Positions 20,971 to 30,219 of a DNA stretch of 64,000 bases are shown piece after piece. The notes beneath the pieces are model-generated. The model made no database searches and was not told the origin of the DNA. It saw only the letters and a list, made by a program, of their open reading frames with translations. Position 1 is the stretch's first letter. Each line of letters starts with the position of its first letter. The position numbers were made by a program, and so were the translations under genes. This DNA is from Corynebacterium glaucum (GTDB taxonomy: Bacteria; Actinomycetota; Actinomycetes; Mycobacteriales; Mycobacteriaceae). The stretch lies in the NCBI RefSeq assembly GCF_002287505.1, contig NZ_CP019688.1, positions 1 to 64,000 of the forward strand, given 5' to 3'.

Positions 20971-23064
20971 CTAGACCGAGATCTCGGGGTAGATATCCTT
21001 CTCTGTCGGGCGCCGCAGCGCGCGCAGACCCAGGCACGAGACCAGCCACGAACCGATGGCAAGCGCAACCAGCACGATGACCGCCCGGTGCATGCGCGGA
21101 TCTGTTACCGCGGAGCCAAAGAGCGCGAAGCGCGTGAGGTCGACCACGTACGTCATCGGGTCCAGCTTGTGCACCCACTGGATGAACTCCGGCTGCACTT
21201 CCGGCGGGTAGAGGCCGTTAGAGGCCACCAGCTGCAGCGACATCAGGGCCATCGTGATCAGACGACCCACTGAGGCGCCGAAGACCGCGTTGAGGGCGAA
21301 GATGGTGGTGATGAACGCCCAGGAGGCGAACATCAGCACGGCGAAAAGCCAACCCGGGTGCTTGGGTTGCACATCGAGCACGAAGACCTGCACGACCCAC
21401 AAGGCAATCACCTGAGCGAGACCGATGAGGTAAGCCGGAACCAGGGTGTTCAAAGCGACACGTGTCGGCAGGGCGCCGGAATCGATCGCGCGACGCGACA
21501 GCGGTGGGAGCACCATGAACATGATCAGGCCGCCGAACCACAGCGACAGCGACAGGAAAAACGGCGACAGGCCGCGACCGAAGAATGTCAGCTCGTCACC
21601 CACCTGGTTCACAACGACCGGGTTTGAGGCATTTTCCACAGCCATATCAAGACGCTCGCCTTCCCACCGCGGCGCCTTCTCTGCGCCCTCGGAGAGCTTC
21701 AGGGAGAGCTCGCCGGTGCCGTCGGAAAGCTGCACGAGGCCGTCGCTAAGCTCGCCCATTCCCACAACTAGCTGGTCTGAGCCTTCCGCAAGCTTCGAGG
21801 TGGCATCCGCAGCCGCGTTCGCCGCAACGACGAACGCCGATGTACCGTCCTTGAGCTTGGTCACGCCGGCCAGGAGCGTGCCGGAACCCTCGTCCAGTGC
21901 CGCAAGGCCCTTGGCCAGCGTCTCTGCTGCGCCGACGGCGGTGTTCATACCGGAGAGGTATTCGGATTCGGGGTCGTGGAGCTGGTATGCCACCTGGTGC
22001 GCGCCGTCCTGTAACAGCGTGAGTTGGCTGACTAGATCAGAACCGGCGGCAGCGCCGAGCGTGCCGGAGTTCAGCTGCGCGCGGGTGGCGCGCGCCTGCT
22101 CCGCGATCAGCTCGGATCCCGGGATGGGGGAGCGGTCGAGGTCTTCAATGACCTGTGCCAGCGAGGAGTCGATGTCCTCGTACGCCTGCTGTGCTGCGCT
22201 CAACGTACCAGCGAGGTCTGCGATCTTGTCCACGCCGCCGGCAACCTGCTCGGCACCGGAGCCGAGGGTGTCGGTAGCGGTCTTGAGTTTGCCCAGGCCG
22301 TCGGACAGCTGCTGGGCTCCGTCTGCGGCGGTGCCCAAATTCTCGTTCAGCTGCTGTGCGCCGTTCTGCAGCTCGCTGACGCCGTTGTCGAGTTCGCCGG
22401 CCGCTTCCGGAAGCTGCTGGGCCTTCTCGTTGAACTCGTTCAGACCATCGTTTAGACGACCAGCACCGTCGTCGAGCTGGCCAGCTCCGTCCTTTGCCGA
22501 CTGCGCTCCGTCGTCAAGCTGGCTCGCGCCATCTTTGGCCTGGTCCATGCCGTCGCCGATGGTGTTGAAGCCAACGAAAAGCTGGTTCACCACTTCAGCG
22601 CCGATGCTGTGCGAGACGGCCTCCGCAACTTGGGTGGTAGCGGTGCTGCCGAGCATGGTGGGGATGAAACCGTTGGTCTCATTCAGCGTGACGTTGATCT
22701 TGGCCTGACGCGGGTTGTCCGACTGCACACTGGTCGCGGCATCGGTGAAGTCCGTTGGCAGCTCCATGGCTAAGTAGTACGTGCCGTTTTCCACGCCTTC
22801 TCGCGCTTCATCGGCGCTGACTACGTGGAAGTCCATCGGACTTTCCGCCACGAGTTCGTCGACGACCTTTTGGCCCGCGTCGCCTTCATCTGAGTTCACC
22901 AGCGCTACCGGCACTTTGTGGAAGTTGCCGAGGGGGTCGAAGTAGCTCCAGACGAAAAGGCCGCCGAACAGGAGCGGCAACAGCGCGATGGCAATCAGTG
23001 CAAGCGGCGGCAGGGTGCCGTGGAAGAATTTTCGGAAGTTAGTGCCGATGTGAAGTCCGCTCAT
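20971..23064 (-). CDS. YhgE/Pip-family membrane exporter component
   Basis: A 697-residue protein with one N-terminal membrane helix (about 18-40), a large extracytoplasmic region, and five C-terminal helices (about 490-680) of the ABC-2 type. The extracytoplasmic part has many QLDDGAxxAKDGAxQL heptad-like repeats typical of YhgE/Pip proteins. Its start overlaps the upstream ATPase stop by 4 bases (ATGA), so the two act together. The likely role is export of lipids, peptides or toxic compounds; the substrate is unknown. The divergent TetR gene suggests ligand-controlled expression. Confidence 0.85.
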   Translation of the reverse strand: MSGLHIGTNFRKFFHGTLPPLALIAIALLPLLFGGLFVWSYFDPLGNFHKVPVALVNSDEGDAGQKVVDELVAESPMDFHVVSADEAREGVENGTYYLAMELPTDFTDAATSVQSDNPRQAKINVTLNETNGFIPTMLGSTATTQVAEAVSHSIGAEVVNQLFVGFNTIGDGMDQAKDGASQLDDGAQSAKDGAGQLDDGAGRLNDGLNEFNEKAQQLPEAAGELDNGVSELQNGAQQLNENLGTAADGAQQLSDGLGKLKTATDTLGSGAEQVAGGVDKIADLAGTLSAAQQAYEDIDSSLAQVIEDLDRSPIPGSELIAEQARATRAQLNSGTLGAAAGSDLVSQLTLLQDGAHQVAYQLHDPESEYLSGMNTAVGAAETLAKGLAALDEGSGTLLAGVTKLKDGTSAFVVAANAAADATSKLAEGSDQLVVGMGELSDGLVQLSDGTGELSLKLSEGAEKAPRWEGERLDMAVENASNPVVVNQVGDELTFFGRGLSPFFLSLSLWFGGLIMFMVLPPLSRRAIDSGALPTRVALNTLVPAYLIGLAQVIALWVVQVFVLDVQPKHPGWLFAVLMFASWAFITTIFALNAVFGASVGRLITMALMSLQLVASNGLYPPEVQPEFIQWVHKLDPMTYVVDLTRFALFGSAVTDPRMHRAVIVLVALAIGSWLVSCLGLRALRRPTEKDIYPEISV

Positions 23065-23639
23065 TGCTCCTCATTCACGGTGGTCACGATGACGGGCAGG
23101 TACGACGCTACTACCTCAAGGTCATCCATAATTTGGCGGCGCAGGGCCATTTTCTTCACCTGGTCGACGTCATCGACCACGAGTAGCTCGGCGTTCGGCC
23201 GGGATACGAGAGCAAGCAGGATCCGGAGACGGAACCGATCCATCACGCCCAGTTCGCCGACCGTCTTGTCAACGTTCAGCTCTTCGAGGCGTAGCGGCTC
23301 CAGCCACGGCTGGACGTATTTGTGGCCCAGGATGTCCTTCGGTACACGGGCGAAAAACGGCTGAGCCCATGCGACCTGTTCTCGTATTGATTCCCGGACG
23401 GAAACCTGCCGCTCCAGGGTGTCAATGAAGTCCGCGCCGGCCAACGCGGTGCGTTTAAAACCAGGACCGTCCACGGTGCCGGAATAGGGCTTGAAACGGT
23501 CCGCGAGCGCCATCGCGAGCCGGGAACCGCCCGCCTCGCGACGCGTCTGCACGATGGTCAGCCCCTCTTCCGCAACCAGCGTCACCGGGGTGCCACCCTT
23601 GCGCACCACAAGGTCCTGCGTGGTGAGTACTACTGTCAT
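23061..23639 (-). CDS. ABC-type ATP-binding protein with degenerate P-loop
   Basis: I start it at ATG 23639 (MTVVLTTQDLVVRKGG), preceded by GGAG, giving 192 residues, short for an ABC ATPase. Where Walker A (GxxGxGKST) is expected it reads RREAGGSRLAMALADRF, lacking the Lys-Ser/Thr. A Walker-B-like LLVVDDVDQV is present near residue 155, and MDRFRLRILLAL stands in place of the signature loop. It overlaps the YhgE/Pip gene and probably serves as its cytoplasmic partner. Whether it hydrolyses ATP is doubtful from the sequence. Confidence 0.7.
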   Translation of the reverse strand: MTVVLTTQDLVVRKGGTPVTLVAEEGLTIVQTRREAGGSRLAMALADRFKPYSGTVDGPGFKRTALAGADFIDTLERQVSVRESIREQVAWAQPFFARVPKDILGHKYVQPWLEPLRLEELNVDKTVGELGVMDRFRLRILLALVSRPNAELLVVDDVDQVKKMALRRQIMDDLEVVASYLPVIVTTVNEEQ

Positions 23640-23736
23640 CCTTGCTCCAGACGGAGGGTTAGCTATCACTTAAATCCGGTGTTATCATCCTCGCCACTAG
23701 CAGTCGTGTCAAAAGTAACGGGGAGGAGGTGGAACT

Positions 23737-24333
23737 GTGCGCGCAGATGCACGCGCAAAACGCGCTCAAATCATCACCGCCGCCATGCGGCAGTTCCGCA
23801 CCCGGCCAGCCTCGGCGGTGACCATGGAAGGCATAGCCGCAGAGGCCAATGTCGGTATCGCCACCGTGTATCGCCACTTTCCGTCTCGGTCCGAGCTGCG
23901 CCAAGCGTGTGCCCTTGAACTCATCCACGTGCTCGACGAGTTCCTCGACAACTCACTTGCAGCTTTCGATGATGCTCCCCACGAGCAGTGGGAGAGCTTT
24001 GTTTGGAAGCTGGTGGATTACGGCGTGGGCATGCTCGTCGGCGCGTTGGTCAACGAGATGCCCGGAACGATTGACGCTGAGGTAGCGGCAAGACGCGACG
24101 AATTCTTCGACAGGGTCCAGGCGTTGCTCGACAATGCGGCCGCACACGGGTTGGTTGACCCGGGTCTGCGGCCGCTAGAACTCGCCTCCGAGCTGATCGT
24201 GGTCACCCGTCCGATGAACGAACAGCTCAATGCCCTGTTTCCCGATGTCCGGGAGCGGCTCGTGCGCCACCTCTTACTAGCGTGGCGTGCGCCGCGAGTG
24301 GACATTCAGCACACTCAGCTCAACAGCGCTTAA
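23737..24333 (+). CDS. TetR-family transcriptional regulator
   Basis: A 198-residue protein with GTG start 23737 behind a strong GGAGGAGG. The N-terminal helix-turn-helix (VTMEGIAAEANVGIATVYRHFPSRSEL, given here in parts: VTMEGIAAEANVGIA then TVYRHFPSRSEL) is classic TetR, with a divergent ligand-binding C-terminal half. It is divergent from the ATPase-YhgE operon across 97 bp, so it most likely represses that operon and itself. Its 3' end overlaps the convergent gene by 4 bases. Confidence 0.88.
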   Translation: MRADARAKRAQIITAAMRQFRTRPASAVTMEGIAAEANVGIATVYRHFPSRSELRQACALELIHVLDEFLDNSLAAFDDAPHEQWESFVWKLVDYGVGMLVGALVNEMPGTIDAEVAARRDEFFDRVQALLDNAAAHGLVDPGLRPLELASELIVVTRPMNEQLNALFPDVRERLVRHLLLAWRAPRVDIQHTQLNSA

Positions 24334-25211
24334 CGCTTCGCGTCGTTGTCCTTGCGCAGCGCGTGGCGGCCGGAAGCGCCGATGGTGGTGTCGGCATCTG
24401 AGGTCTTATCGCTGCGGTTGCCCGAACCGGTGTCGCGCAGCACATCGCTCTTCACCTCGCTCCTCGTGTGACGCGGCTCGGTTACCTCACGCTGCGAGTC
24501 CTCGAGGGTGTCAAGGGTGGTCAGCTGCTCGTCGATGGAGGTGAGCAGCTCCTCGTCGCGCTCAGCCGGTTCCTCACCGAGCGGGCCTGCAGAGCCGTGC
24601 ATGTCCGCCTTCGGGCGCATGTCGTTATCCGAGTCGTTGGTCACCCGTGCACCGGTCGCAGTGCTCGCGGTCTCGGTGGTGGTGGAGTACACCAAGGTGG
24701 AGTTGCCCTTCGCATCGGTTTCCGTGCGGGTCGGAGCCGGCCGGGTAGTCTTCGTTGCTTGTTTGCCGGAACCGCCGTTGACCATGTCGGAGAGCCAGAA
24801 CTCCCACGCGGCCCACGCAGCGGCAGCTGCGCCTGCGACGCCGAGGCTGATGCCAATGAACTTGCCGACACCGCCGCTGCTGTTGTCTTTTTCCTGCTGC
24901 TTCGCCGCGTGCTTCAGTGCCTCCCGGCGTGCCTTGCGGTCCGGTGCGGCAGCGGCGAAGGCAGCGCGGCGGCGATCGAGGCGGTCGTGTGCGTCGCGGG
25001 TCAGGTCGCCCGCGTTCGCACGCGCGGTACCGTGCAGCTCCTCCAGGTCGTCGATGCCAAGCTCGTCGGCGAGGTCGCCCAGTTTGCCGTCTTTCAGTGC
25101 ATCGAGCAGAGCGTCGTAGGTCTTGCGCTGCTGTTTTGAGTCGCTATTGCGGTGCATGTTGTACGCGCCGGCGGCGGCGCCCATTGCCAAGCGAAGCATG
25201 ATCCGGTTCAT
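24330..25211 (-). CDS. single-pass membrane protein of unknown function
   Basis: Start ATG 25211 follows AAAGGAG with 10-nt spacing and gives 293 residues (MNRIMLRLAMGAAAG). Residues 1-115 are charged and helical. One membrane helix (GKFIGISLGVAGAAAAAWAAW) lies near 125-147. The rest is a Thr/Ser/Asp-rich, probably disordered tail. I recognise no family. The gene is divergent from metF. Confidence 0.65.
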   Translation of the reverse strand: MNRIMLRLAMGAAAGAYNMHRNSDSKQQRKTYDALLDALKDGKLGDLADELGIDDLEELHGTARANAGDLTRDAHDRLDRRRAAFAAAAPDRKARREALKHAAKQQEKDNSSGGVGKFIGISLGVAGAAAAAWAAWEFWLSDMVNGGSGKQATKTTRPAPTRTETDAKGNSTLVYSTTTETASTATGARVTNDSDNDMRPKADMHGSAGPLGEEPAERDEELLTSIDEQLTTLDTLEDSQREVTEPRHTRSEVKSDVLRDTGSGNRSDKTSDADTTIGASGRHALRKDNDAKR

Positions 25212-25522
25212 GACGAAATAACTCCTTTTTGTGTGATGCGCGATGCATTCGCACGCGCGCGTGAATCCGCTCCCAGGGTAGCGAAAACGCTGAATGCCCC
25301 GCGCTACACAAACTGAACCAAGCGGTTCATTCCGCCCTTCGCACGGTGGTATTTTATTCACCCTACTCAGCTGTTCAACCAGCGCAAACATCTACAAGAC
25401 CGAGAGGTACATTGAGACTGAAACTTGGGCGCAATAAGTTTTGCACAGCCGTTGTAAAACGGTTGAACGTCAAGTGCCGAGCCCGGCCAGACACCCAAGA
25501 AGATCGAAAGGCATCTGTTTCC
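25212..25522. other. divergent spacer between membrane protein gene and metF
   Basis: No gene is seen. It contains the palindrome TGAACC-N4-GGTTCA (25314-25329) and a second palindrome CCGTT-N4-AACGG at about 25452-25464, candidates for operators. I do not see a SAM or cobalamin riboswitch structure. Confidence 0.4.
25314..25329. promoter_or_regulatory. palindromic operator candidate upstream of metF
   Basis: TGAACC and GGTTCA are perfect 6-bp arms around AAGC. It does not match TAGAC-N6-GTCTA, the McbR site known for methionine genes in C. glutamicum. Confidence 0.35.
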
Positions 25523-26488
25523 ATGCGTGGGAATTTTGCTTCGACTCGGCTGTCAGCCTCGGCACCCCTGGACAGCCCGTTCGAGGTTGACCAGTACTCG
25601 CCGGTGGTGAAGCACCACGGCACGCGCACAGCGCTGAGTTTTGAGCTCATCCCGCCGCGCAACAGCACAGATTCCGCCAAGCTCGATGAGCTTATCCAAG
25701 GCTTGGCCGCCTACCACCCCGACTACGTCTCGGTGACCAGCTCCATGCGCAGTGATTGGCTGGCTGGCACCACGGCACTCATCGAGCGCATCGCAAGCAC
25801 TACAGATCTTCGCCCGATCGCGCACCTCGCGTGCACTGCCGGGCCGAAGGTCGAGCTTGAGGGGTGGATTCGCCAGCTTATCGACGTCGGCGTTCGCGGT
25901 TTTCTCGCGCTTCGGGGGGACCTGCAGCCGGGGCAGACTTCGCTACCAGAGGGCTACCTCCCGTACGCCACCGATCTTCTGAACCTGATCAATAAGGTGC
26001 AGGAGGAAGAGGCGTTCCGCCTAGCGGCGGGCAAGCTGGCGCTGTCGGTGGCGTGCTACCCCTCGGGGCACGCGGAGTCGAAGCACTTCGACCACGATCT
26101 GGACGTGCTGTTGGCGAAGCAGCGCCTCGGCGCAGATTTCGCCATCACGCAGCTGTTTTTCGACGCCTCGGATTACCTCGAGTTCGTGGAGGTGGCGCGC
26201 CTCGCGGGCGTGCGCATTCCGCTCATCCCCGGCATCATGCCCATCACGAGCTTGGCCAGGGCCAAGCGAATGGGCGAGCTGTCGGGATTGCAGGTTCCAG
26301 AGACCGTCGAAAAGCGACTTGCTTCCGCAACTTCTCCTGAGGAGGAGTATGAGCTGGGCATGGAGCTTTCGGCTGAGCTCACGCGGACGATCTTGGACGC
26401 CGGGACCGGCGGCCTGCACGTGTATACCCACAACAACCTTGCCGTGACTCGCGACCTGCTTGGACGCGTCGGCATTCAACAACCGTAA
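25523..26488 (+). CDS. metF: methylenetetrahydrofolate reductase
   Basis: MetF reduces 5,10-methylene-THF to 5-methyl-THF, the methyl donor for methionine. I start it at ATG 25523 after GAAAGG, giving 321 residues; a frame open from 25346 lacks homology in its first part. Typical motifs include ALSFELIPPRN (catalytic Glu strand), LALRGD and PGIMPITSL. It lies 19 bp upstream of metE, which uses its product, so the two form a methionine operon. An in-frame GCTTATCGAC motif (25877-25886) encodes Leu-Ile-Asp. Confidence 0.93.
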   Translation: MRGNFASTRLSASAPLDSPFEVDQYSPVVKHHGTRTALSFELIPPRNSTDSAKLDELIQGLAAYHPDYVSVTSSMRSDWLAGTTALIERIASTTDLRPIAHLACTAGPKVELEGWIRQLIDVGVRGFLALRGDLQPGQTSLPEGYLPYATDLLNLINKVQEEEAFRLAAGKLALSVACYPSGHAESKHFDHDLDVLLAKQRLGADFAITQLFFDASDYLEFVEVARLAGVRIPLIPGIMPITSLARAKRMGELSGLQVPETVEKRLASATSPEEEYELGMELSAELTRTILDAGTGGLHVYTHNNLAVTRDLLGRVGIQQP

Positions 26489-26507
26489 TTTAGTTTAAGG
26501 ACAAGCA

Positions 26508-28766
26508 ATGACTGTACCTTTTCCCAAGGCGACGATTGAAGGCTACCCGCGCATCGGCGCGAACCGCGAGCTGAAGCAGGCGCTGGAGAGCTACTGGGCG
26601 GGCCGCATTGACGCGGAGACCTTCCGCTCCACCACCCGCGCGCTGCGCATTGACACCTACAACCACCTGCGCGACCTCGGCCTGACCGAGGACTACGCGA
26701 TTCCGGCTGATGTGGCGTACTACGACCAGGTGCTGGAGACCGGCCTGACTGTCGGCCTGATTCCGGGCGGCACCGACCTGGATGAGGAGTTCGCGCTCGC
26801 CCGCGGCAACGACACCCGCGTGCCGCTGGAGATGACTAAGTGGTTCGACACCAACTACCACTACCTCGTGCCGGAGATCGCCGAGGGCCAGGACATCACC
26901 CCGGCCCCGGAGCGCGTGCTTCGGCTGGTGGAGGAGGCAGGCGAAGCTGGCCACAAGGTGCGCCCGTACCTGGTCGGCCCGGTCACCCTGATCGCGCTGT
27001 CGAAGCCGGCCGAGTGGTCGCTGTTGCCGGCGCTGGTTGAGGCGTACGCCGAGGTCTTCCGCGCGCTGAAGGACGCCGGTGTGGAGTGGGTCCAGGTTGC
27101 AGAGCCGGCCGTCGTGGCCGACCTGTCCACCGCGGACGCGGAGCTTGCCAACTACCTGCGCCAGGCCTGGAGCCAGCTGCTCGCCGAGGAAGCCCGCCCG
27201 CAGGTCTACCTGACCACCCCGTACGGCGCGGCGCGCGAGGCGCTGCCAGTGCTCGGCGAGCTCGCCCCGGAGGCGCTGCACGTCGACCTGTCGCCGTGGA
27301 CCCTGGATTCCGATTCCGGTTACCCGGAGCGCGTGCGCGCGCAGGTCGCGGATTCCACCACCCTCGTCGCCGGGCTTATCGACGGCCGCAACGTATGGGC
27401 CGCCAATCTGCGCGTGAAGGCGGAGGTGCTGGAGTCCCTGGGTATCGCCGACGACGCACACGTGTCCACCTCCACCTCGCTGCAGCACGTGCCGCACTCC
27501 CTGAACGCGGAGAAGAACCTGCCGGTGGACGTGGCCAACTGGCTGTCCTTCGCCGATGAGAAGATCGGCGAGATCCAGGCGCTGGTCGCTGGCGAGGCAG
27601 GCGCTTCCGACGCCTTCGCACGTTCCGATCGCGCCGTTCGCACCCGCGCCGAGTCCGAGCGCACCCACAACGCAGACGTGGCCGCCAAGGTCGACGCGCT
27701 GCCGACCGGCACCGTCCAGCGTGAGCCGTCGTTTAGCGAGCGCAATGCTGCCCAGCGCGAGGCCCTTGGCCTGCCGCTGCTGCCGACGACCACTATCGGC
27801 TCCTTCCCGCAGACCCAGGAAATCCGCAAGGCGCGCGCCGATCACCGCGACGGCACCTTAAGCGACGATCAGTACACCGAGGCGCTGCGCGAGGAGATCA
27901 AGCAGGTCATCGCGCTGCAGGAGGAGATCGGCCTGGACGTGCTCGTGCACGGCGAGCCGGAGCGCAACGACATGGTGCAGTACTTCGCAGAGCTTCTCGA
28001 CGGCTTCGTGGTCACCGAGAACGGCTGGGTCCAGTCCTACGGTTCCCGCTGCACCCGTCCGCCAATCGTGATCGGCGACGTCTCCCGCCCGGCGGCGATG
28101 ACTGTCGAGTGGTCGCAGTACGCGCAGTCCCTGTCCGAGAAGCCGGTCAAGGGCATGCTCACCGGCCCGGTGACCATCCTCGCGTGGTCCTTCAAGCGTG
28201 ACGATGTGCCGCTGGCCGTCTCCGCCGACCAGATCGCGCTTGCGCTCGCCGACGAGGTGCGTGACCTCGAGAAAGCCGGCATTAAGGTCATCCAGATCGA
28301 CGAGCCGGCGCTGCGCGAGCTGCTGCCGCTGCGCGCCGACGAGCGCCCCGCCTACCTCGACTGGGCCGTGCGCGCCTTCCGCCTGGTTTCCCTGCAGGCG
28401 AAGCCGGAGACCCAGATCCACACCCACCTCTGCTACTCCGAGTTCGGCCAGATCATCGACGCAGTCGCCGGTCTGGATGCCGACGTGACCTCCATCGAGG
28501 CCGCACGATCCAAGATGGAGCTGCTCGAGGACATTGACGAGACCTTCCACTCCGAGATCGGCCCAGGCGTGTGGGACATCCACTCGCCGCGCGTGCCGTC
28601 CACCGAGGAGATGGCGGGCCTGATCCGCGCCGCACTGGAGAACGTGCCGGCCGAGCGCCTCTGGGTGAACCCGGACTGTGGTCTGAAGACCCGCGGCTAC
28701 GCCGAGGTCGATCCGTCGCTGCGCAACATGATCGCGGCCCGCGACGAGGTGGCCCAGGGCCTGTAG
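26508..28766 (+). CDS. metE: cobalamin-independent methionine synthase
   Basis: MetE transfers the methyl group of 5-methyl-THF-polyglutamate to homocysteine. The 752-residue length is standard. The start ATG 26508 follows AAGGAC. The N terminus FPKATIEGYPRIGANREL and the zinc ligands in IHTHLCYSEF (His, Cys) and WVNPDCGLKTRG (Cys) are present. Its position after metF makes a two-gene methionine-synthesis unit. It contains the dispersed motif (27374-27383) as Gly-Leu-Ile-Asp-Gly. Confidence 0.97.
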   Translation: MTVPFPKATIEGYPRIGANRELKQALESYWAGRIDAETFRSTTRALRIDTYNHLRDLGLTEDYAIPADVAYYDQVLETGLTVGLIPGGTDLDEEFALARGNDTRVPLEMTKWFDTNYHYLVPEIAEGQDITPAPERVLRLVEEAGEAGHKVRPYLVGPVTLIALSKPAEWSLLPALVEAYAEVFRALKDAGVEWVQVAEPAVVADLSTADAELANYLRQAWSQLLAEEARPQVYLTTPYGAAREALPVLGELAPEALHVDLSPWTLDSDSGYPERVRAQVADSTTLVAGLIDGRNVWAANLRVKAEVLESLGIADDAHVSTSTSLQHVPHSLNAEKNLPVDVANWLSFADEKIGEIQALVAGEAGASDAFARSDRAVRTRAESERTHNADVAAKVDALPTGTVQREPSFSERNAAQREALGLPLLPTTTIGSFPQTQEIRKARADHRDGTLSDDQYTEALREEIKQVIALQEEIGLDVLVHGEPERNDMVQYFAELLDGFVVTENGWVQSYGSRCTRPPIVIGDVSRPAAMTVEWSQYAQSLSEKPVKGMLTGPVTILAWSFKRDDVPLAVSADQIALALADEVRDLEKAGIKVIQIDEPALRELLPLRADERPAYLDWAVRAFRLVSLQAKPETQIHTHLCYSEFGQIIDAVAGLDADVTSIEAARSKMELLEDIDETFHSEIGPGVWDIHSPRVPSTEEMAGLIRAALENVPAERLWVNPDCGLKTRGYAEVDPSLRNMIAARDEVAQGL

Positions 28767-28836
28767 TTTCTGCAGGGTCCGTCGGGCCTTGCAGGCCTCA
28801 CGCGGCTCGGGCGCGGATGTCGGTACCCTGGAACGC

Positions 28837-29358
28837 ATGACTCAAAAGACACAGACGATTACGTTCCACACCAACCACGGCGACATTGTTGTTGACCTCT
28901 TCGGCAACCACGCCCCGAACACCGTGGAGACCATTACCGGCCTGGCTACCGGCGAGCGCGAATACTCCGCGCAGAACGCGTCCGGTTCCACGTCCGGCCC
29001 GTTCTACAACGGTGCGATCTTCCACCGCATTATCCCGGGCTTCATGATCCAGGGCGGCGACCCGACCGGCACCGGCACCGGTGGCCCGGGCTTCCAGTTC
29101 GCCGACGAGTTCCACCCGGAGCTGCAGTTCGACCGCCCGTACCTGCTGGCAATGGCCAACGCTGGTCCGGGCACCAACGGCTCGCAGTTCTTCATCACCG
29201 TCGACGCAACCCCGTGGCTGAACAACCGCCACACCATCTTCGGTGAAGTCACCGATGAAGCGTCGCGCAAGGTTGTCGACGAGATCGCCAACGTCAAGAC
29301 CGGCCAAATGGATCGCCCGGTTGAGGATGTGGTGATTGAATCGGTGGACGTCGCTTAA
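28837..29358 (+). CDS. ppiA: cyclophilin-type peptidyl-prolyl cis-trans isomerase
   Basis: A 173-residue single-domain cyclophilin without a signal peptide. Motifs FHRIIPGFMIQGGD, the active-site Arg in FHRI, and GSQFFITVDATPWLNNRHTI are intact. ATG 28837 lies 7 nt after a TACCCT -10 hexamer (28824-28829) and lacks a ribosome site, so it is probably leaderless. It sits in the usual mycolata position between gyrA and the crgA/pkn region. Confidence 0.95.
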   Translation: MTQKTQTITFHTNHGDIVVDLFGNHAPNTVETITGLATGEREYSAQNASGSTSGPFYNGAIFHRIIPGFMIQGGDPTGTGTGGPGFQFADEFHPELQFDRPYLLAMANAGPGTNGSQFFITVDATPWLNNRHTIFGEVTDEASRKVVDEIANVKTGQMDRPVEDVVIESVDVA

Positions 29359-29360
29359 GG

Positions 29361-29377
29361 CGTCGATAAGCGAAAAG
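29361..29377 (+). repeat. dispersed motif GTCGATAAGC (intergenic copy)
   Basis: CGTCGATAAGCGAAAAG lies between the ppiA stop and its terminator. Confidence 0.6.
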
Positions 29378-29382
29378 CTCTA

Positions 29383-29409
29383 GCCCCCGCACTGGCCGCG
29401 GGGGCCTTT
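29383..29409 (+). terminator. rho-independent terminator after ppiA
   Basis: GCCCCCGC and GCGGGGGC form a perfect 8-bp stem (29383-29390 / 29398-29405) followed by CTTTTCCTCTTTT. Confidence 0.9.
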
Positions 29410-29423
29410 TCCTCTTTTCTCCC

Positions 29424-30086
29424 ATGTTGAAGACCCAGTTCAAAGGTGCGCCCGCGACCGCTGTGATTGCGGTGCTGTGCTGCGTGGTGTTTGTGATCAC
29501 TGCGGTGCAGGCGCGATCGATCACCGATGTGGTGTGGGATTCTTGGCTCGGCTCCAACATGATTCTGTGGGGCCCGCTTGTCGACGGCCCCGGGTACCTG
29601 CGGGCCCTCACCGCCGGGTTCCTGCATCTGGACATCACGCACCTGTTTCTCAACGTGGTGCTCTTGACGGTCATCGGCCCGCCGATCGAACGGCAGGTGG
29701 GCACCGGTCCGTTCGCGGTGGCGTATGCGGCGGCGGGGCTTGCCGCCTCGGCCGCCGTGCTCGCGTTTAACTTCGCAGTCCCCACCGCGGGAGCGTCCGG
29801 TGCACTGTATGCACTCATGGCAATCTTTGTCGCAGTTGCTTCACGACGGTCCGCCGATCTCCGCGCGCCGCTCGTCCTGATCGCCGTCAACGTGGTGTAC
29901 ACCTTCATCGCCCCGAACGTGAGTTTCTGGGGGCACGCAGGTGGTTTAGTCGCGGGCGCTGTGTTGGCGTGGCCGTTGACGTCGGCGAATGCGCGGGTGC
30001 GGTGGGGGACCGCGTGGATCGGCCTGGTTTTGGCCGCGGTAGCGGTGTGGCTGCCGACGCTGCCGACGTCGCAGATGTACACGTAG
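29424..30086 (+). CDS. rhomboid-family intramembrane serine protease
   Basis: A 220-residue polytopic protein with about six membrane helices. It shows HLFLNVVLL in helix 2, the catalytic Ser in GASGALYAL near residue 120, and the catalytic His in FWGHAGGLVAG near 172. Rhomboids cleave membrane-embedded substrates. This gene is conserved between ppiA and crgA in related genomes; its substrate is unknown. The start ATG 29424 has only a weak upstream signal. Confidence 0.9.
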   Translation: MLKTQFKGAPATAVIAVLCCVVFVITAVQARSITDVVWDSWLGSNMILWGPLVDGPGYLRALTAGFLHLDITHLFLNVVLLTVIGPPIERQVGTGPFAVAYAAAGLAASAAVLAFNFAVPTAGASGALYALMAIFVAVASRRSADLRAPLVLIAVNVVYTFIAPNVSFWGHAGGLVAGAVLAWPLTSANARVRWGTAWIGLVLAAVAVWLPTLPTSQMYT

Positions 30087-30219
30087 CGGCTAGCGCGCCC
30101 TGTATATATGCGCCCTGCGCGCGGCCCCTGTGTGCGTGCGGCCTGTGCGTGCGCACAAACGTTCGTTCCACGCCGCGGAATCCGGCGCTTTTCCGCGCGG
30201 ATTCGGTGCCATCGCGGAG

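Noticed and set aside
25212..25522. SAM or cobalamin riboswitch before metF-metE
   Set aside because: I could not find the conserved core sequences or pairing pattern; only two short palindromes are present.
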